Shown one piece after another: positions 1 through 9,089 of a stretch of 64,000 nucleotides of DNA. Source of the DNA: Albirhodobacter sp048262715. Its GTDB lineage: Bacteria > Pseudomonadota > Alphaproteobacteria > Rhodobacterales > Rhodobacteraceae. The stretch spans positions 372,001 through 436,000 of the forward strand of contig JBLXEV010000001.1 in the NCBI GenBank assembly GCA_048262715.1, read 5' to 3'. Every line of letters begins with the position of its first letter. Positions within the stretch are counted from its first letter, which is position 1. The translations under genes were made by a program, and so were the position numbers. The notes beneath the pieces were generated by a model, which saw nothing but the letters and a program-made list of their open reading frames with translations, ran no database searches and was not told the DNA's origin.

Positions 1-740
1 GCAAGCATGATTCCGTGCTGATCGCCACCGGCGTTTATAAAACCCGCGACCTCACCGACGATGGCGCGGATGCGGCGGGCATCGTGAACGCGATTGATTA
101 CCTCACCGTATCGAATCGTTTGAGCTTCGGCGATGACGTGGCTGAGTTCAACGATGGCTCGCTGAATGCCGAAGGCAAAGCGGTTGTCGTGATCGGCGGC
201 GGCGATACTGCGATGGATTGTGTGCGCACGGCGATCCGCCAAGGCGCGACCTCGGTGAAATGCCTCTACCGCCGTGACCGTGCGAACATGCCGGGCTCGC
301 AGCGCGAAACCCAAAACGCTGAGGAAGAAGGCGTTGAATTCGTCTGGATGGCCGCGCCGAAAGGCTTCTCGGGTAATCCGGTCTCCTCGGTGACCGTGCA
401 ACAGATGCGCCTTGGAGCGCCGGATGTTTCTGGCCGCCAAGCGCCCGAGCCGATTGAAGGCGGGATCTACGAGGAAAAAGCCGATCTGGTCATCAAAGCG
501 CTCGGGTTCGAGCCGGAAGATCTGCCGAAGCTCTGGGGCGTTGACGGGCTGGAAACGACCCGTTGGGGCACGATCAAAGCGCAATATGGCAACCATGCGA
601 CCTCGCTTCCGGGCGTTTATGCGGTGGGCGATATCGTGCGCGGTGCGAGCCTTGTTGTCTGGGCGATCCGCGATGGCCGAGAGGCAGCAGACTCGATCGT
701 GAAATACCTCGATGAGGCAGCGCAGGTCGCAGCGGAATAA
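1..740 (+). CDS. gltD: Glutamate synthase small subunit, 3' part
   Basis: C-terminal half of the NADPH-dependent glutamate synthase beta subunit, which passes electrons from NADPH through FAD and Fe-S clusters to the large subunit for glutamate formation. The reading frame is already open at base 3, so the gene starts before the window; the GTG at 15 is internal. The NADPH-binding motif GGGDTAMD and the C-terminal FAD-binding stretch VYAVGDIVRGASLVVWAI are visible. It lies upstream of gltB, the reverse of the enterobacterial gltBD order, with a secreted-protein gene in between. The family assignment is firm; only the N-terminal Fe-S domain is missing from view. Confidence 0.95.
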   Translation, partial: KHDSVLIATGVYKTRDLTDDGADAAGIVNAIDYLTVSNRLSFGDDVAEFNDGSLNAEGKAVVVIGGGDTAMDCVRTAIRQGATSVKCLYRRDRANMPGSQRETQNAEEEGVEFVWMAAPKGFSGNPVSSVTVQQMRLGAPDVSGRQAPEPIEGGIYEEKADLVIKALGFEPEDLPKLWGVDGLETTRWGTIKAQYGNHATSLPGVYAVGDIVRGASLVVWAIRDGREAADSIVKYLDEAAQVAAE

Positions 741-822
741 TCAGGTCGATCCGCGCGTTAGGCCACGCGGGTCGGATCAGAAATAGATAGGTCAGATCCG
801 CTGACGCGGACCCCATCAAAGG

Positions 823-1533
823 ATGAAAACCATGTTCGCAGCACGCGTCCTTCTTGCAACGCTCGGGGTCTTCGCCCCCGCGTTCGCATGGGCGCAAGCA
901 AGCTGCGAGTTGGAAATGACGGTGCAGTTGCAGAGCTGCGAAGTCGCCAATTTTGAACGCTGCGGCGATGGCTGGCGGATCACCTATTCTGATGGCGGTG
1001 GCCCGTTCTTCGTCTCCGAGATCGACAATGAGACCCGCTGGACACGTTCGATCTCGCTGGAATGGGGCGATGCGGATCTGCTCTCCCCTAATGCGGCGGA
1101 TGAGGCGTCTTTTTCCGAGCTTCTGGCAACGGGGCGGGATGAGTACGATTTCAAAACCCGCAATTCCGCCAGCGGGCAGGAAACGCGCTACGTCGGCTAT
1201 GATGTCCTCACCGGCGGCAGCGTGACGATTGATGGCGTGCAGCTGGAGCGCTCGCAATTTGCGATGACGGCTTACGGCGCGGACGGAGCGATGATGTGGA
1301 GCCGCGAAGGCACGCAATATATCTCGCGCGAGATGCGGCTGTTCTTTGCGAATGCGGAAGTGTTCGAGAATGCCGAAGGGCATCGTGAACAACGCGCCTC
1401 CGCCCCCGTGAGCTTCGCATTCAAAGGCGAAGAGGGGTTCGGAAGCGATCAGCCCGAACTCTCCTGCGATATGGTGCTCTCTGCGGCCCCCGTTTGGAAC
1501 AACGGTGCGGATCTGCTTGGTGGGCACTCATGA
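823..1533 (+). CDS. Secreted hypothetical protein between gltD and gltB
   Basis: Unrecognised 236-residue protein. Residues 1-25 form a signal peptide (MKTM, hydrophobic core, AWAQA cleavage region), so the mature protein is probably periplasmic. The mature part is acidic, has cysteines near residues 28, 39, 47 and close to the C-terminus (PELSCDM) that could form disulfides, and no membrane segment. No catalytic motif is evident. Its place inside the gltD-gltB unit suggests co-transcription, but nothing in the sequence links it to nitrogen metabolism. The ATG at 823 is chosen because the signal peptide follows at once. Confidence 0.75.
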   Translation: MKTMFAARVLLATLGVFAPAFAWAQASCELEMTVQLQSCEVANFERCGDGWRITYSDGGGPFFVSEIDNETRWTRSISLEWGDADLLSPNAADEASFSELLATGRDEYDFKTRNSASGQETRYVGYDVLTGGSVTIDGVQLERSQFAMTAYGADGAMMWSREGTQYISREMRLFFANAEVFENAEGHREQRASAPVSFAFKGEEGFGSDQPELSCDMVLSAAPVWNNGADLLGGHS

Positions 1534-1751
1534 TGGGGCTGTGCGATTTCGGCTCTCATCTCCAGAATTCCCGCGCGCAAGGCCGGCTTGCCGAGCGCGC
1601 GCTCAACACTGCGGAGCATCTCGCTTCGATCGTAACTTTCGGGAGTCTCGGACGCGATCTTCGCGTTCGTCGGGCCGCAGGGGCAACAGGCGGCACGCGC
1701 CGCACGCCGCTCATGCCGGTTCGGCAGACCCTTTCTCTGAGGAGGCACTGA
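1530..1751 (+). CDS. Possible small translationally coupled ORF
   Basis: A 73-codon frame whose ATG at 1530 overlaps the stop of the preceding gene as ATGA and which ends 1 base before gltB begins. It fills nearly all of the 219-base gap between the two genes. The product would be basic and arginine-rich with no recognised domain. A competing frame (1505-1756) covers the same bases, and the gltB ribosome binding site sits in its tail, so it may be only leader sequence. Listed as doubtful. Confidence 0.22.
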   Translation: MMGLCDFGSHLQNSRAQGRLAERALNTAEHLASIVTFGSLGRDLRVRRAAGATGGTRRTPLMPVRQTLSLRRH

Positions 1752-1752
1752 C

Positions 1753-4700
1753 ATGACTGAATTCGACGCAAACTGGGTTGCCGCCGAAGAGGCCAAGCGC
1801 AAATGGATGGACGAGAACTCCCTCTATAAAACGGATGACGAGAAAGCGTCCTGCGGCGTTGGCCTCGTGGTCTCGTTGAACGGGAAGCCCTCGCGCAAGG
1901 TCGTGGAGAACGGGATCGACGCGCTCAAAGCGATCTGGCACCGCGGTGCGGTGGACGCCGATGGCAAAACCGGCGACGGCGCGGGCATCCATGTGCAGAT
2001 TCCGGCCCCCTTCTTCTACGATCAGATCCGCCGCACTGGGCATGAGCCCGATATGGGCAAGATGGTCGCTGTCGGCCAAGTCTTCCTGCCGCGCACCGAT
2101 TTTGGCGCGCAAGAGCGCTGCCGGACCATCGTGGAGACGGAAGTTCTCCGCATGGGCCATTATATTTACGGCTGGCGCCATGTTCCGGTGAACACCGAAG
2201 TTCTGGGCGAGAAGGCCAACGCCACCCGTCCCGAGATCGAACAGATCCTGATCCGCAACGAGAAGAACATCGACGATGAGCAGTTCGAGCGCGAACTCTA
2301 CATCATCCGTCGCCGGATCGAAAAAGCCGCAATCGCCGCGCAGATCCACGGGCTCTACCTGTGCTCGCTCTCGTGCCGCTCGATCATCTACAAGGGCATG
2401 ATGCTCGCCGAGCAGGTTGCGACCTTCTACCCCGATCTGATGGATACGCGGTTTGAATCGGCCTTCGCGATCTATCACCAGCGCTATTCGACCAACACCT
2501 TCCCGCAGTGGTGGCTGGCGCAGCCGTTCCGGATGCTGGCGCATAACGGTGAGATCAACACGATCAAGGGCAACATCAACTGGATGAAGTCCCACGAGAT
2601 CCGCATGGCGTCCTCGACCTTTGGCGAGATGGCAGAAGACATCAAGCCGATCATTCCGGCTGGTGCCTCCGATTCCGGCGCGCTGGATGCGGTGTTTGAA
2701 GTCATGGTGCGTTCGGGCCGCTCTGCCCCGATGACCAAGACGATGTTGGTGCCGGAAGCCTATGCTAACTCCGGCGAGATGCCGAAGGCGTGGCAGGATA
2801 TGTATGCCTATTGCAACGCAGTCATGGAGCCGTGGGACGGCCCCGCCGCACTGGCGATGACCGACGGTCGTTGGGTCTGCGGCGGCTTGGATCGCAACGG
2901 GCTGCGTCCGCTGCGCTATGTTGTGACGGGCGACGGGCTGCTGATCGCCGGCTCCGAGGCGGGCATGGTTCCGACCGACGAGGCGACCGTGGTCGAGAAA
3001 GGCGCGCTCGGGCCGGGGCAGATCATCGCGGTCGATATGCGCGAGGGCAAACTTTACCACGACGTAGAGATCAAGAACCGTCTCGCCAACAGCCAGCCGT
3101 TCGGCGACTGGGTGGAGAAGGTGACGGATCTCAACCAAATCATGCGCGATGTTCCGGAAGTCGCGGGCTTCACGGGGGCCGAGCTGCGCAAGCGTCAGGT
3201 CGCTGCGGGTTATTCCGTCGAAGAGCTGGAGCATATCCTCGCGCCGATGGCCGAGGATGGCAAAGAATCCATCGCCTCGATGGGCGACGATACGCCGCCT
3301 GCGGTTCTCTCGAAGCAATACCGCCCGCTGTCGCATTTCTTCCGTCAGAACTTCTCGCAGGTCACCAACCCGCCGATCGACAGCTTGCGCGAAAGCCGTG
3401 TGATGTCGCTCAAAACGCGCTTCGGCAACCTCAAGAACGTGCTCGACGAGGATAGCTCGCAGACCGAGATCCTGGTGCTGGAAAGCCCGTTCATTGCGAA
3501 TGGTGAGTTCGGCGAGTTGATGCGCCAGTTCGGCGCGGCGGTCACCGTAATCGACTGCACCTTCCCTGCGGGCGCCGATCAAGAAGCGCTGCGCGAAGGT
3601 CTGGCGCGGATCCGTGCCGAGGCCGAAGACGCTGTGCGCTCTGGCGCGCTGCATCTGGTGCTGTCGGATGAGTTGCAAAGCGCCGATAAGGTTGCGATGC
3701 CGATGATCTTGGCGACCTCCGCTGTGCATTCGGGGCTGACGGCAAAGGGTCTGCGGACCTTCTGCTCGATCAATGTCCGGACTGCGGAATGCATTGATCC
3801 GCATTACTTCGCAGTGCTGATCGGCTCGGGTGCGACCACGGTGAACCCGTATCTCGCGCAGGATTCGATTGCGGATCGGATCGAGCGCGGCCTGTTGGAA
3901 GGCACGCTTCTTGATTGCATGCGCCGCTACCGCGATGCGGTGGATGCAGGCCTGCTGAAGATCATGGCGAAGATGGGGATCTCGGTGATTTCCTCCTATC
4001 GCGGGGGTCTGAACTTCGAGGCGGTCGGTCTGTCGCGCGCGATGGTCAACGAATATTTCCCAGGGATGCACAGCCGCATTTCGGGGATCGGTGTGCACGG
4101 CATCCAGCACAAGATCGAGGAAGTCCACGCGAAGGGCTGGAAGGGCAATCAGGAGGTTCTGCCGATTGGTGGCTTCTACAAAGCCCGCCGCACCGGCGAG
4201 AAACACGCGTGGGAAGCGCAAACGATGCACATGCTGCAAACAGCTTGTGATCGCGCCTCCTATGATGTGTGGAAGAAATACTCCGCAATGATGCGGGCGA
4301 ACCCGCCGATCCATATTCGCGATCTCTTGGACGTGAAGCCGCTGGGCAAGCCGGTTCCGATTGAGGAAGTGGAATCGATCACCTCGATCCGTAAGCGTTT
4401 CGTGACGCCGGGGATGTCGCTGGGGGCGCTCTCGCCCGAGGCACATAAACTGCTGAACGTGGCGATGAACCGGATTGGCGCGAAATCGGATTCGGGCGAA
4501 GGCGGCGAGGATCCGGCGCATTTCGTTCCCGAAGCGAATGGCGATAACCCCTCCGCGAAGATCAAACAGGTGGCCTCGGGGCGCTTCGGTGTGACCGCCG
4601 AATACCTCAACCACTGTGAAGAGCTCGAGATCAAAGTGGCGCAAGGCGCGAAACCTGGCGAAGGCGGCCAGTTGCCGGGGATGAAAGTCACCGATCTGAT

Positions 4701-6288
4701 CGCGCGTCTGCGGCATTCGACCAAAGGCGTGACGCTGATCTCGCCGCCGCCGCACCACGATATCTACTCGATCGAAGACCTCGCGCAGCTGATCTACGAT
4801 CTCAAGCAGATCAACCCGCGCTGCAAAGTCACCGTGAAACTGGTGGCGTCTTCGGGCGTTGGCACGATTGCGGCGGGTGTGGCGAAGGCAAAGGCCGATG
4901 TGATCCTGATCTCGGGCCACAATGGCGGCACCGGCGCAAGCCCAGCGACCTCGATCAAATACGCGGGTCTGCCGTGGGAGATGGGCCTGACCGAGGCGCA
5001 CCAAGTCTTGGCGATGAACAACCTGCGCGAGCGGGTGACGCTGCGGACCGATGGCGGCCTTCGCACGGGACGTGACATTGTCATGGCCGCGATGATGGGC
5101 GCTGAGGAATACGGCATCGGCACGGCTGCGCTGATCGCGATGGGCTGTATCATGGTGCGTCAGTGCCAGTCGAACACCTGCCCGGTGGGCGTCTGCACAC
5201 AAGACCCTGAGCTGCGTGCAAAGTTCACCGGCACGGCGGATAAGGTCGTCAACCTGATCACCTTCTACGCGCAAGAAGTGCGTGAGTTGCTCGCCTCGAT
5301 TGGCGCGCGCTCGATGGATGAGATCATCGGCCGCGCCGATCTGCTCACGCAGGTTTCGCGCGGGGCGGCGCATCTCGACGATCTCGATCTGAACCCGCTG
5401 CTGATTACTGTCGATGGCTGGGATAAGATCGTTTACGATCGCTCCAAGCCGCGCAACTTCGTGCCCGATACGCTGGATGCGGAGATCATCCGTGACGGCG
5501 CGCGGTTCTTCGAGGACGGGGAGAAGATGCAGCTCTCCTACGCGGTGCGCAACACGCACCGCACCATCGGGACGCGCGCTTCCTCGCATATCGTGAAGAA
5601 ATTCGGGATGCGCAACGCGCTGCAGCCCGATCATCTCACGGTCAAGCTGACGGGGTCGGCGGGTCAGTCGCTCGGGGCCTTCGCGGCACCCGGTCTGAAG
5701 ATCGAAGTGTCAGGCGATGCGAACGACTACGTGGGCAAGGGCCTTTCGGGGGGCACGATTGTTGTGCGCCCGCCGATGGCTTCGCCGCTCAAAGCTTCCG
5801 AGAACACGATCATCGGGAACACGGTGCTCTACGGCGCAACCGACGGCTATCTCTTCGCGGCGGGCCGCGCGGGCGAGCGGTTCGCGGTGCGGAACTCGGG
5901 CGCGAAAGTGGTGATCGAGGGCTGTGGCACCAACGGGTGTGAGTACACCACGGGCGGTGTGGCCGTTATCCTCGGGCCGATTGGCGCGAACTTCGGCGCA
6001 GGGATGACGGGTGGCATGGCCTATCTCTATGATCCTGAAGGCACGGCGGAGGATAATATCAACCTCGAAAGCCTCGTGACCTGCGCGGTGAGCCACCCGC
6101 ATTGGGAAGCCCAACTCAAGGGCCTCATCGAGCGCCATGTGGCGGAGACGCAATCGGTCAAAGGCGCGGAGATCCTCGCGCATTGGGCCTCCGAACGGGC
6201 GAACTTCCTGCAGGTCTGCCCGACCGAGATGCTGATCCATATTCCGCACCCGCTTTCCTTGGAGGATGCGGCGGTTCCTGCGGAATAA
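1753..6288 (+). CDS. gltB: Glutamate synthase large subunit
   Basis: Large (alpha) subunit of NADPH-GOGAT, 1511 residues, the usual length. It takes the amide nitrogen of glutamine and, with 2-oxoglutarate, makes two glutamates in the cytoplasm. The class II glutaminase domain begins at Cys34 (EKASC/GVGL), which should become the N-terminal nucleophile after removal of a 33-residue propeptide. The central and FMN-binding synthase domains follow, with [3Fe-4S] cysteines around residues 1131-1144 (QCQSNTCPVGVC) and a C-terminal GXGXG beta-helix domain (FAAPGLKIEVSGD onward). A strong GAGGAGG Shine-Dalgarno sequence sits about 9 bases before the ATG. A GNRA-loop terminator follows the gene. Confidence 0.98.
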   Translation: MTEFDANWVAAEEAKRKWMDENSLYKTDDEKASCGVGLVVSLNGKPSRKVVENGIDALKAIWHRGAVDADGKTGDGAGIHVQIPAPFFYDQIRRTGHEPDMGKMVAVGQVFLPRTDFGAQERCRTIVETEVLRMGHYIYGWRHVPVNTEVLGEKANATRPEIEQILIRNEKNIDDEQFERELYIIRRRIEKAAIAAQIHGLYLCSLSCRSIIYKGMMLAEQVATFYPDLMDTRFESAFAIYHQRYSTNTFPQWWLAQPFRMLAHNGEINTIKGNINWMKSHEIRMASSTFGEMAEDIKPIIPAGASDSGALDAVFEVMVRSGRSAPMTKTMLVPEAYANSGEMPKAWQDMYAYCNAVMEPWDGPAALAMTDGRWVCGGLDRNGLRPLRYVVTGDGLLIAGSEAGMVPTDEATVVEKGALGPGQIIAVDMREGKLYHDVEIKNRLANSQPFGDWVEKVTDLNQIMRDVPEVAGFTGAELRKRQVAAGYSVEELEHILAPMAEDGKESIASMGDDTPPAVLSKQYRPLSHFFRQNFSQVTNPPIDSLRESRVMSLKTRFGNLKNVLDEDSSQTEILVLESPFIANGEFGELMRQFGAAVTVIDCTFPAGADQEALREGLARIRAEAEDAVRSGALHLVLSDELQSADKVAMPMILATSAVHSGLTAKGLRTFCSINVRTAECIDPHYFAVLIGSGATTVNPYLAQDSIADRIERGLLEGTLLDCMRRYRDAVDAGLLKIMAKMGISVISSYRGGLNFEAVGLSRAMVNEYFPGMHSRISGIGVHGIQHKIEEVHAKGWKGNQEVLPIGGFYKARRTGEKHAWEAQTMHMLQTACDRASYDVWKKYSAMMRANPPIHIRDLLDVKPLGKPVPIEEVESITSIRKRFVTPGMSLGALSPEAHKLLNVAMNRIGAKSDSGEGGEDPAHFVPEANGDNPSAKIKQVASGRFGVTAEYLNHCEELEIKVAQGAKPGEGGQLPGMKVTDLIARLRHSTKGVTLISPPPHHDIYSIEDLAQLIYDLKQINPRCKVTVKLVASSGVGTIAAGVAKAKADVILISGHNGGTGASPATSIKYAGLPWEMGLTEAHQVLAMNNLRERVTLRTDGGLRTGRDIVMAAMMGAEEYGIGTAALIAMGCIMVRQCQSNTCPVGVCTQDPELRAKFTGTADKVVNLITFYAQEVRELLASIGARSMDEIIGRADLLTQVSRGAAHLDDLDLNPLLITVDGWDKIVYDRSKPRNFVPDTLDAEIIRDGARFFEDGEKMQLSYAVRNTHRTIGTRASSHIVKKFGMRNALQPDHLTVKLTGSAGQSLGAFAAPGLKIEVSGDANDYVGKGLSGGTIVVRPPMASPLKASENTIIGNTVLYGATDGYLFAAGRAGERFAVRNSGAKVVIEGCGTNGCEYTTGGVAVILGPIGANFGAGMTGGMAYLYDPEGTAEDNINLESLVTCAVSHPHWEAQLKGLIERHVAETQSVKGAEILAHWASERANFLQVCPTEMLIHIPHPLSLEDAAVPAE

Positions 6289-6314
6289 GCGCGCGACGCG
6301 AGACACAGTTTGGC

Positions 6315-6348
6315 GATGGCGGGGGGAAACCTCCGCCATCTTCGTTTT
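6315..6348 (+). terminator. Rho-independent terminator after gltB
   Basis: An 11-bp stem, with one G-U pair, spans 6315-6325 and 6330-6340. It is closed by a GAAA tetraloop and followed by TTCGTTTT. It lies 26 bases after the gltB stop, so it should end the glt transcript before mtgA. Confidence 0.85.
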
Positions 6349-6403
6349 AACCGACCGCTGCATAGCCCCGAAGGGCTTGACCTGACAGCGGCTGACATGA
6401 CTT

Positions 6404-7138
6404 ATGACACTCATGGCCCGATCGACCAAAAAATCACGAAAACCTGCCCCCATGCCGCCAAAACTGCGGTTGTTCCGCTGGCTCAAAAAATGGGTCGGGC
6501 GGGGGCTTCTGGCTGGGTTTGCGGCCCTCTTGGCGCTGGTTGTTCTTTACACGGTGATCAATCCACCGACCACGATGACGATCCTGTCCGAGCGGCACAG
6601 GCTGGGGCGGGTGGATCGGCAATGGACGCCGATTGAGGATATCAATCCCGTCGTCGCACGCACCATCGTCGCGGCGGAAGATGCGAATTTCTGCCAACAC
6701 TGGGGCTTTGATATGCGGGCAATCCGCTCCGCGCTGGATGACGGCGCGAATCGCGGCGCCTCGACGCTCTCGCAGCAGGTCGTCAAGAATGTGTTCCTCT
6801 GGCAGGATCGGAGCTGGGCGCGTAAGGCGCTGGAGGCGCTGATCACGCCGATGGTGGAGCTGGTCTGGTCCAAACGCAGGATTGTTGAGGTCTATCTCAA
6901 CGTGGCGGAGTTTGATGAGGGGGTGTTCGGGGTGAACGCCGCCGCCTTCCGCTATTTCCGCGTGACGCCCGATAAGCTCACCGCGCAGCAAGCGGCGCTT
7001 TTGGCAACGGTTCTGCCCGATCCAAAAGGCCGCAATGCTGCCAAACCCGGCCCGTTTATGCGCAAGCGGTCCGCGCAGTTGATCGACGGTGCCGAGACGA
7101 TCCGCCGCGACGGGCGTGCTGCGTGCTTTGAGAAGTAA
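6404..7138 (+). CDS. mtgA: Monofunctional peptidoglycan glycosyltransferase
   Basis: GT51 enzyme that polymerises lipid II into glycan strands without a transpeptidase domain. The 244 residues fit the MtgA family. One membrane anchor lies at about residues 33-52 (GRGLLAGFAALLALVVLYTV). GT51 motifs follow: AAEDANFCQHWG (residues 90-101, with the catalytic Glu in EDANF), GASTLSQQ (118-125) and KRRIVEVYLN (158-167). The basic N-terminus before the anchor makes the start uncertain: ATGs at 6404, 6413 and 6452 are all possible. It stands alone between the gltB terminator and a glutathione transferase gene. Confidence 0.95.
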   Translation: MTLMARSTKKSRKPAPMPPKLRLFRWLKKWVGRGLLAGFAALLALVVLYTVINPPTTMTILSERHRLGRVDRQWTPIEDINPVVARTIVAAEDANFCQHWGFDMRAIRSALDDGANRGASTLSQQVVKNVFLWQDRSWARKALEALITPMVELVWSKRRIVEVYLNVAEFDEGVFGVNAAAFRYFRVTPDKLTAQQAALLATVLPDPKGRNAAKPGPFMRKRSAQLIDGAETIRRDGRAACFEK

Positions 7139-7258
7139 GCTGCACTGCCCTGCAAGATGATGCCGCCTGCGCGCGGGGCTTTGCCCAGTCGCATCCGCAG
7201 GCATTGATCCTGCCTGTCTCGGGGGCTATCAGAAGGGGTGTTCCTAAAAGGTGTTGCT

Positions 7259-7924
7259 ATGAACCGTCTCTATCACGTTCCTCTTTCGCCATTCTGTCGC
7301 AAGGTCCGCCTGACCTTGGCGGAGAAGCGTATCGAAGTTGAACTGGTCGAGGAGCGGTATTGGGAGCAGGGGCAGGAATTCCTGCGCCGCAACCCTGCGG
7401 GCAAGGTGCCTATCGTTAAACTTGACGGCAAGATGCTGAGCGAAAGCCAAGCGATCTGCGAATATCTCGAAGAAATCGTCCCCAATCCGCCGCTATTCCC
7501 GCGCGATGTGGAGGGCCGCTACGAGGTGCGCAGGCTTTGCGCTTGGTTCGATGACAAGTTCAACCATGAGGTCACGACCAAGATCATGGGCGAGCGCGTC
7601 TGGAAAAAGGTGATGAAGAAGGGCTATCCCGATTCGATGGCGGTGAAATCCGGCCTGAAAGCGGTGAAATTCCACCTTGATTACATGGGCTGGCTCTTGG
7701 ATCAGCGCCGTTGGCTGGCAGGGGATAATATGACGCTGGCCGATTTCGCGGCTGCGGCGCATCTGTCCTGCCTCGATTACATCTCGGATGTGGATTGGAA
7801 CCGCTCGCCGAATGTGAAGGATTGGTATGCGAAGATCAAATCGCGGCCTGCCTTCCGGTCGCTGCTGGCGGATCAGCTTTCTGGAATGCCGCCTGCGCCG
7901 CATTATTCAGAGCTGGATTTCTAA
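7259..7924 (+). CDS. Glutathione S-transferase family protein
   Basis: A 221-residue protein with the two-domain GST layout. The thioredoxin-like N-terminal domain contains SPFCRKVRLTLAEK, where the Ser/Cys region is the usual glutathione-activating site, and the cis-Pro loop GKVPIVKLDG followed by SESQAICEYLEE. The C-terminal part is helical (about residues 85-221). The start is taken at ATG 7259 because AAAGG lies just upstream and the family's N-terminal strand MNRLYHVPLS begins there; an in-frame GTG at 7238 would add 7 residues. Substrate unknown. Confidence 0.9.
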   Translation: MNRLYHVPLSPFCRKVRLTLAEKRIEVELVEERYWEQGQEFLRRNPAGKVPIVKLDGKMLSESQAICEYLEEIVPNPPLFPRDVEGRYEVRRLCAWFDDKFNHEVTTKIMGERVWKKVMKKGYPDSMAVKSGLKAVKFHLDYMGWLLDQRRWLAGDNMTLADFAAAAHLSCLDYISDVDWNRSPNVKDWYAKIKSRPAFRSLLADQLSGMPPAPHYSELDF

Positions 7925-7985
7925 GGTTCTGCGGGGGCTTTGCCCCCACACCCCCAGGATATTTTGAGCAACCAGAAAGGCGGCG
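7925..7985. repeat. GC-hairpin/GGATATTTT intergenic element
   Basis: The gap between the GST gene and queG holds a GGGGGCTTTGCCCCC hairpin (about 7934-7948), then ACACCCCCAGGATATTTTG and CCAGAAAGG. From memory, Rhodobacterales genomes carry many intergenic copies of a motif of this form (a C-run, GGATATTTTT, then a CAGA/GAAG segment). Only this copy is obvious in the window, so its repetitive nature is an inference. The last bases also supply the queG ribosome binding site. Confidence 0.4.
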
Positions 7986-7987
7986 CG

Positions 7988-9043
7988 GTGGAAGATCTGA
8001 AGGCGCGTCTGGAGGAAAGGGCCCTTTTCGAGGGGTTTTCCAAAATGCGCGTTTGCAGGCCCGATGCGGTGCCCGAGATCGCGGAGCGTCTGGCGGCGTT
8101 TGTCGCAGAGGGCATGCACGGTCAGATGGGCTGGATGGAGGAGCGCATGGCGTGGCGCGGTGCGCCCGATGCGCTCTGGCCGGAGGCGAAATCCGTCATC
8201 ATGCTGGCGGAAACGTATACGCCCGAGGGCGATCCGATGGCGGATGTCGGGCGCGCAGGCGTTGGCAATATTTCTGTCTATGCGCGCGGCAAGGATTATC
8301 ATGATCTTGTGAAAAAGCGCCTCAAGCGGGTGGGGCGGTGGCTGTTGGATCAAGCGCCCGAGGGCGAGATCAAGGTGTTCGTCGATACCGCGCCGGTGAT
8401 GGAAAAACCTTTGGCGCAGGCGGCAGGCTTGGGTTGGCAAGGCAAACACACCAATCTTCTCGCGCGGGATCTGGGGTCTTGGTTCTTTTTGGGCGCGATC
8501 TTTACCACGGTGGAACTGGCGCCCGATGCGGCGGATGTCTCGCATTGTGGCTCGTGCACGGCGTGCTTGGACGCCTGCCCGACGGCGGCCTTCCCCGCGC
8601 CCTATCGCCTCGATGCGCGGCGCTGCATCTCCTATCTGACGATCGAGCATCGTGGCCCCGTCGCGGAGGATCTGCGCGCGGCGTTGGGCAACAGGATCTA
8701 TGGGTGTGACGATTGCCTCGCGGCGTGTCCGTGGAACAAATTCGCCGCCGAAGCGCGGGAGATCGGCTATGCCGCGCGCCCGATCTCGCAAGGGCCGGAA
8801 CTGGCGGCCCTGATCGCGATGGATGATCCGGCGTTTCGCGCGGCTTTCGCGGGATCGCCGATCAAGCGGATCGGTCGCGACAGGATGGTGCGAAACGCGC
8901 TCTATGCGGTGGGCAACCAAGGGATCATCGCGCTGCGAGGGGCCGTGCGCGCGCTCTGCTCCGACCCAGATGAAGGCGTCAGCGATGCTGCAAGATGGGC
9001 CTTGGAAAAACTGGATAAAACTGTGGTTTCGCGCGAAGTTTAG
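7988..9043 (+). CDS. queG: Epoxyqueuosine reductase
   Basis: Catalyses the last step of queuosine synthesis, reducing epoxyqueuosine in tRNA with cobalamin and two [4Fe-4S] clusters. The 351-residue product has the N-terminal cobalamin-binding domain (HGQMGWMEER), the ferredoxin-like motifs CGSCTACLDACP (about 187-198) and CDDCLAACPW (about 240-249), and the C-terminal HEAT-like tail. GTG at 7988 is preferred because AAAGGCGG lies just upstream and the family starts near this point; the open frame extends back to 7940 but through the intergenic repeat. Cytoplasmic. Confidence 0.93.
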   Translation: MEDLKARLEERALFEGFSKMRVCRPDAVPEIAERLAAFVAEGMHGQMGWMEERMAWRGAPDALWPEAKSVIMLAETYTPEGDPMADVGRAGVGNISVYARGKDYHDLVKKRLKRVGRWLLDQAPEGEIKVFVDTAPVMEKPLAQAAGLGWQGKHTNLLARDLGSWFFLGAIFTTVELAPDAADVSHCGSCTACLDACPTAAFPAPYRLDARRCISYLTIEHRGPVAEDLRAALGNRIYGCDDCLAACPWNKFAAEAREIGYAARPISQGPELAALIAMDDPAFRAAFAGSPIKRIGRDRMVRNALYAVGNQGIIALRGAVRALCSDPDEGVSDAARWALEKLDKTVVSREV

Positions 9044-9089
9044 CCATTCATTTGGTTGCGCCCTACGGCGAATGCGCTAGCTTGGCCGC

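Noticed and set aside
1711..5634. A 1307-codon open frame on the minus strand
   Set aside because: It mirrors gltB codon by codon, is rich in His and Arg and has no domain. Such antisense frames are common opposite strongly biased GC-rich genes.
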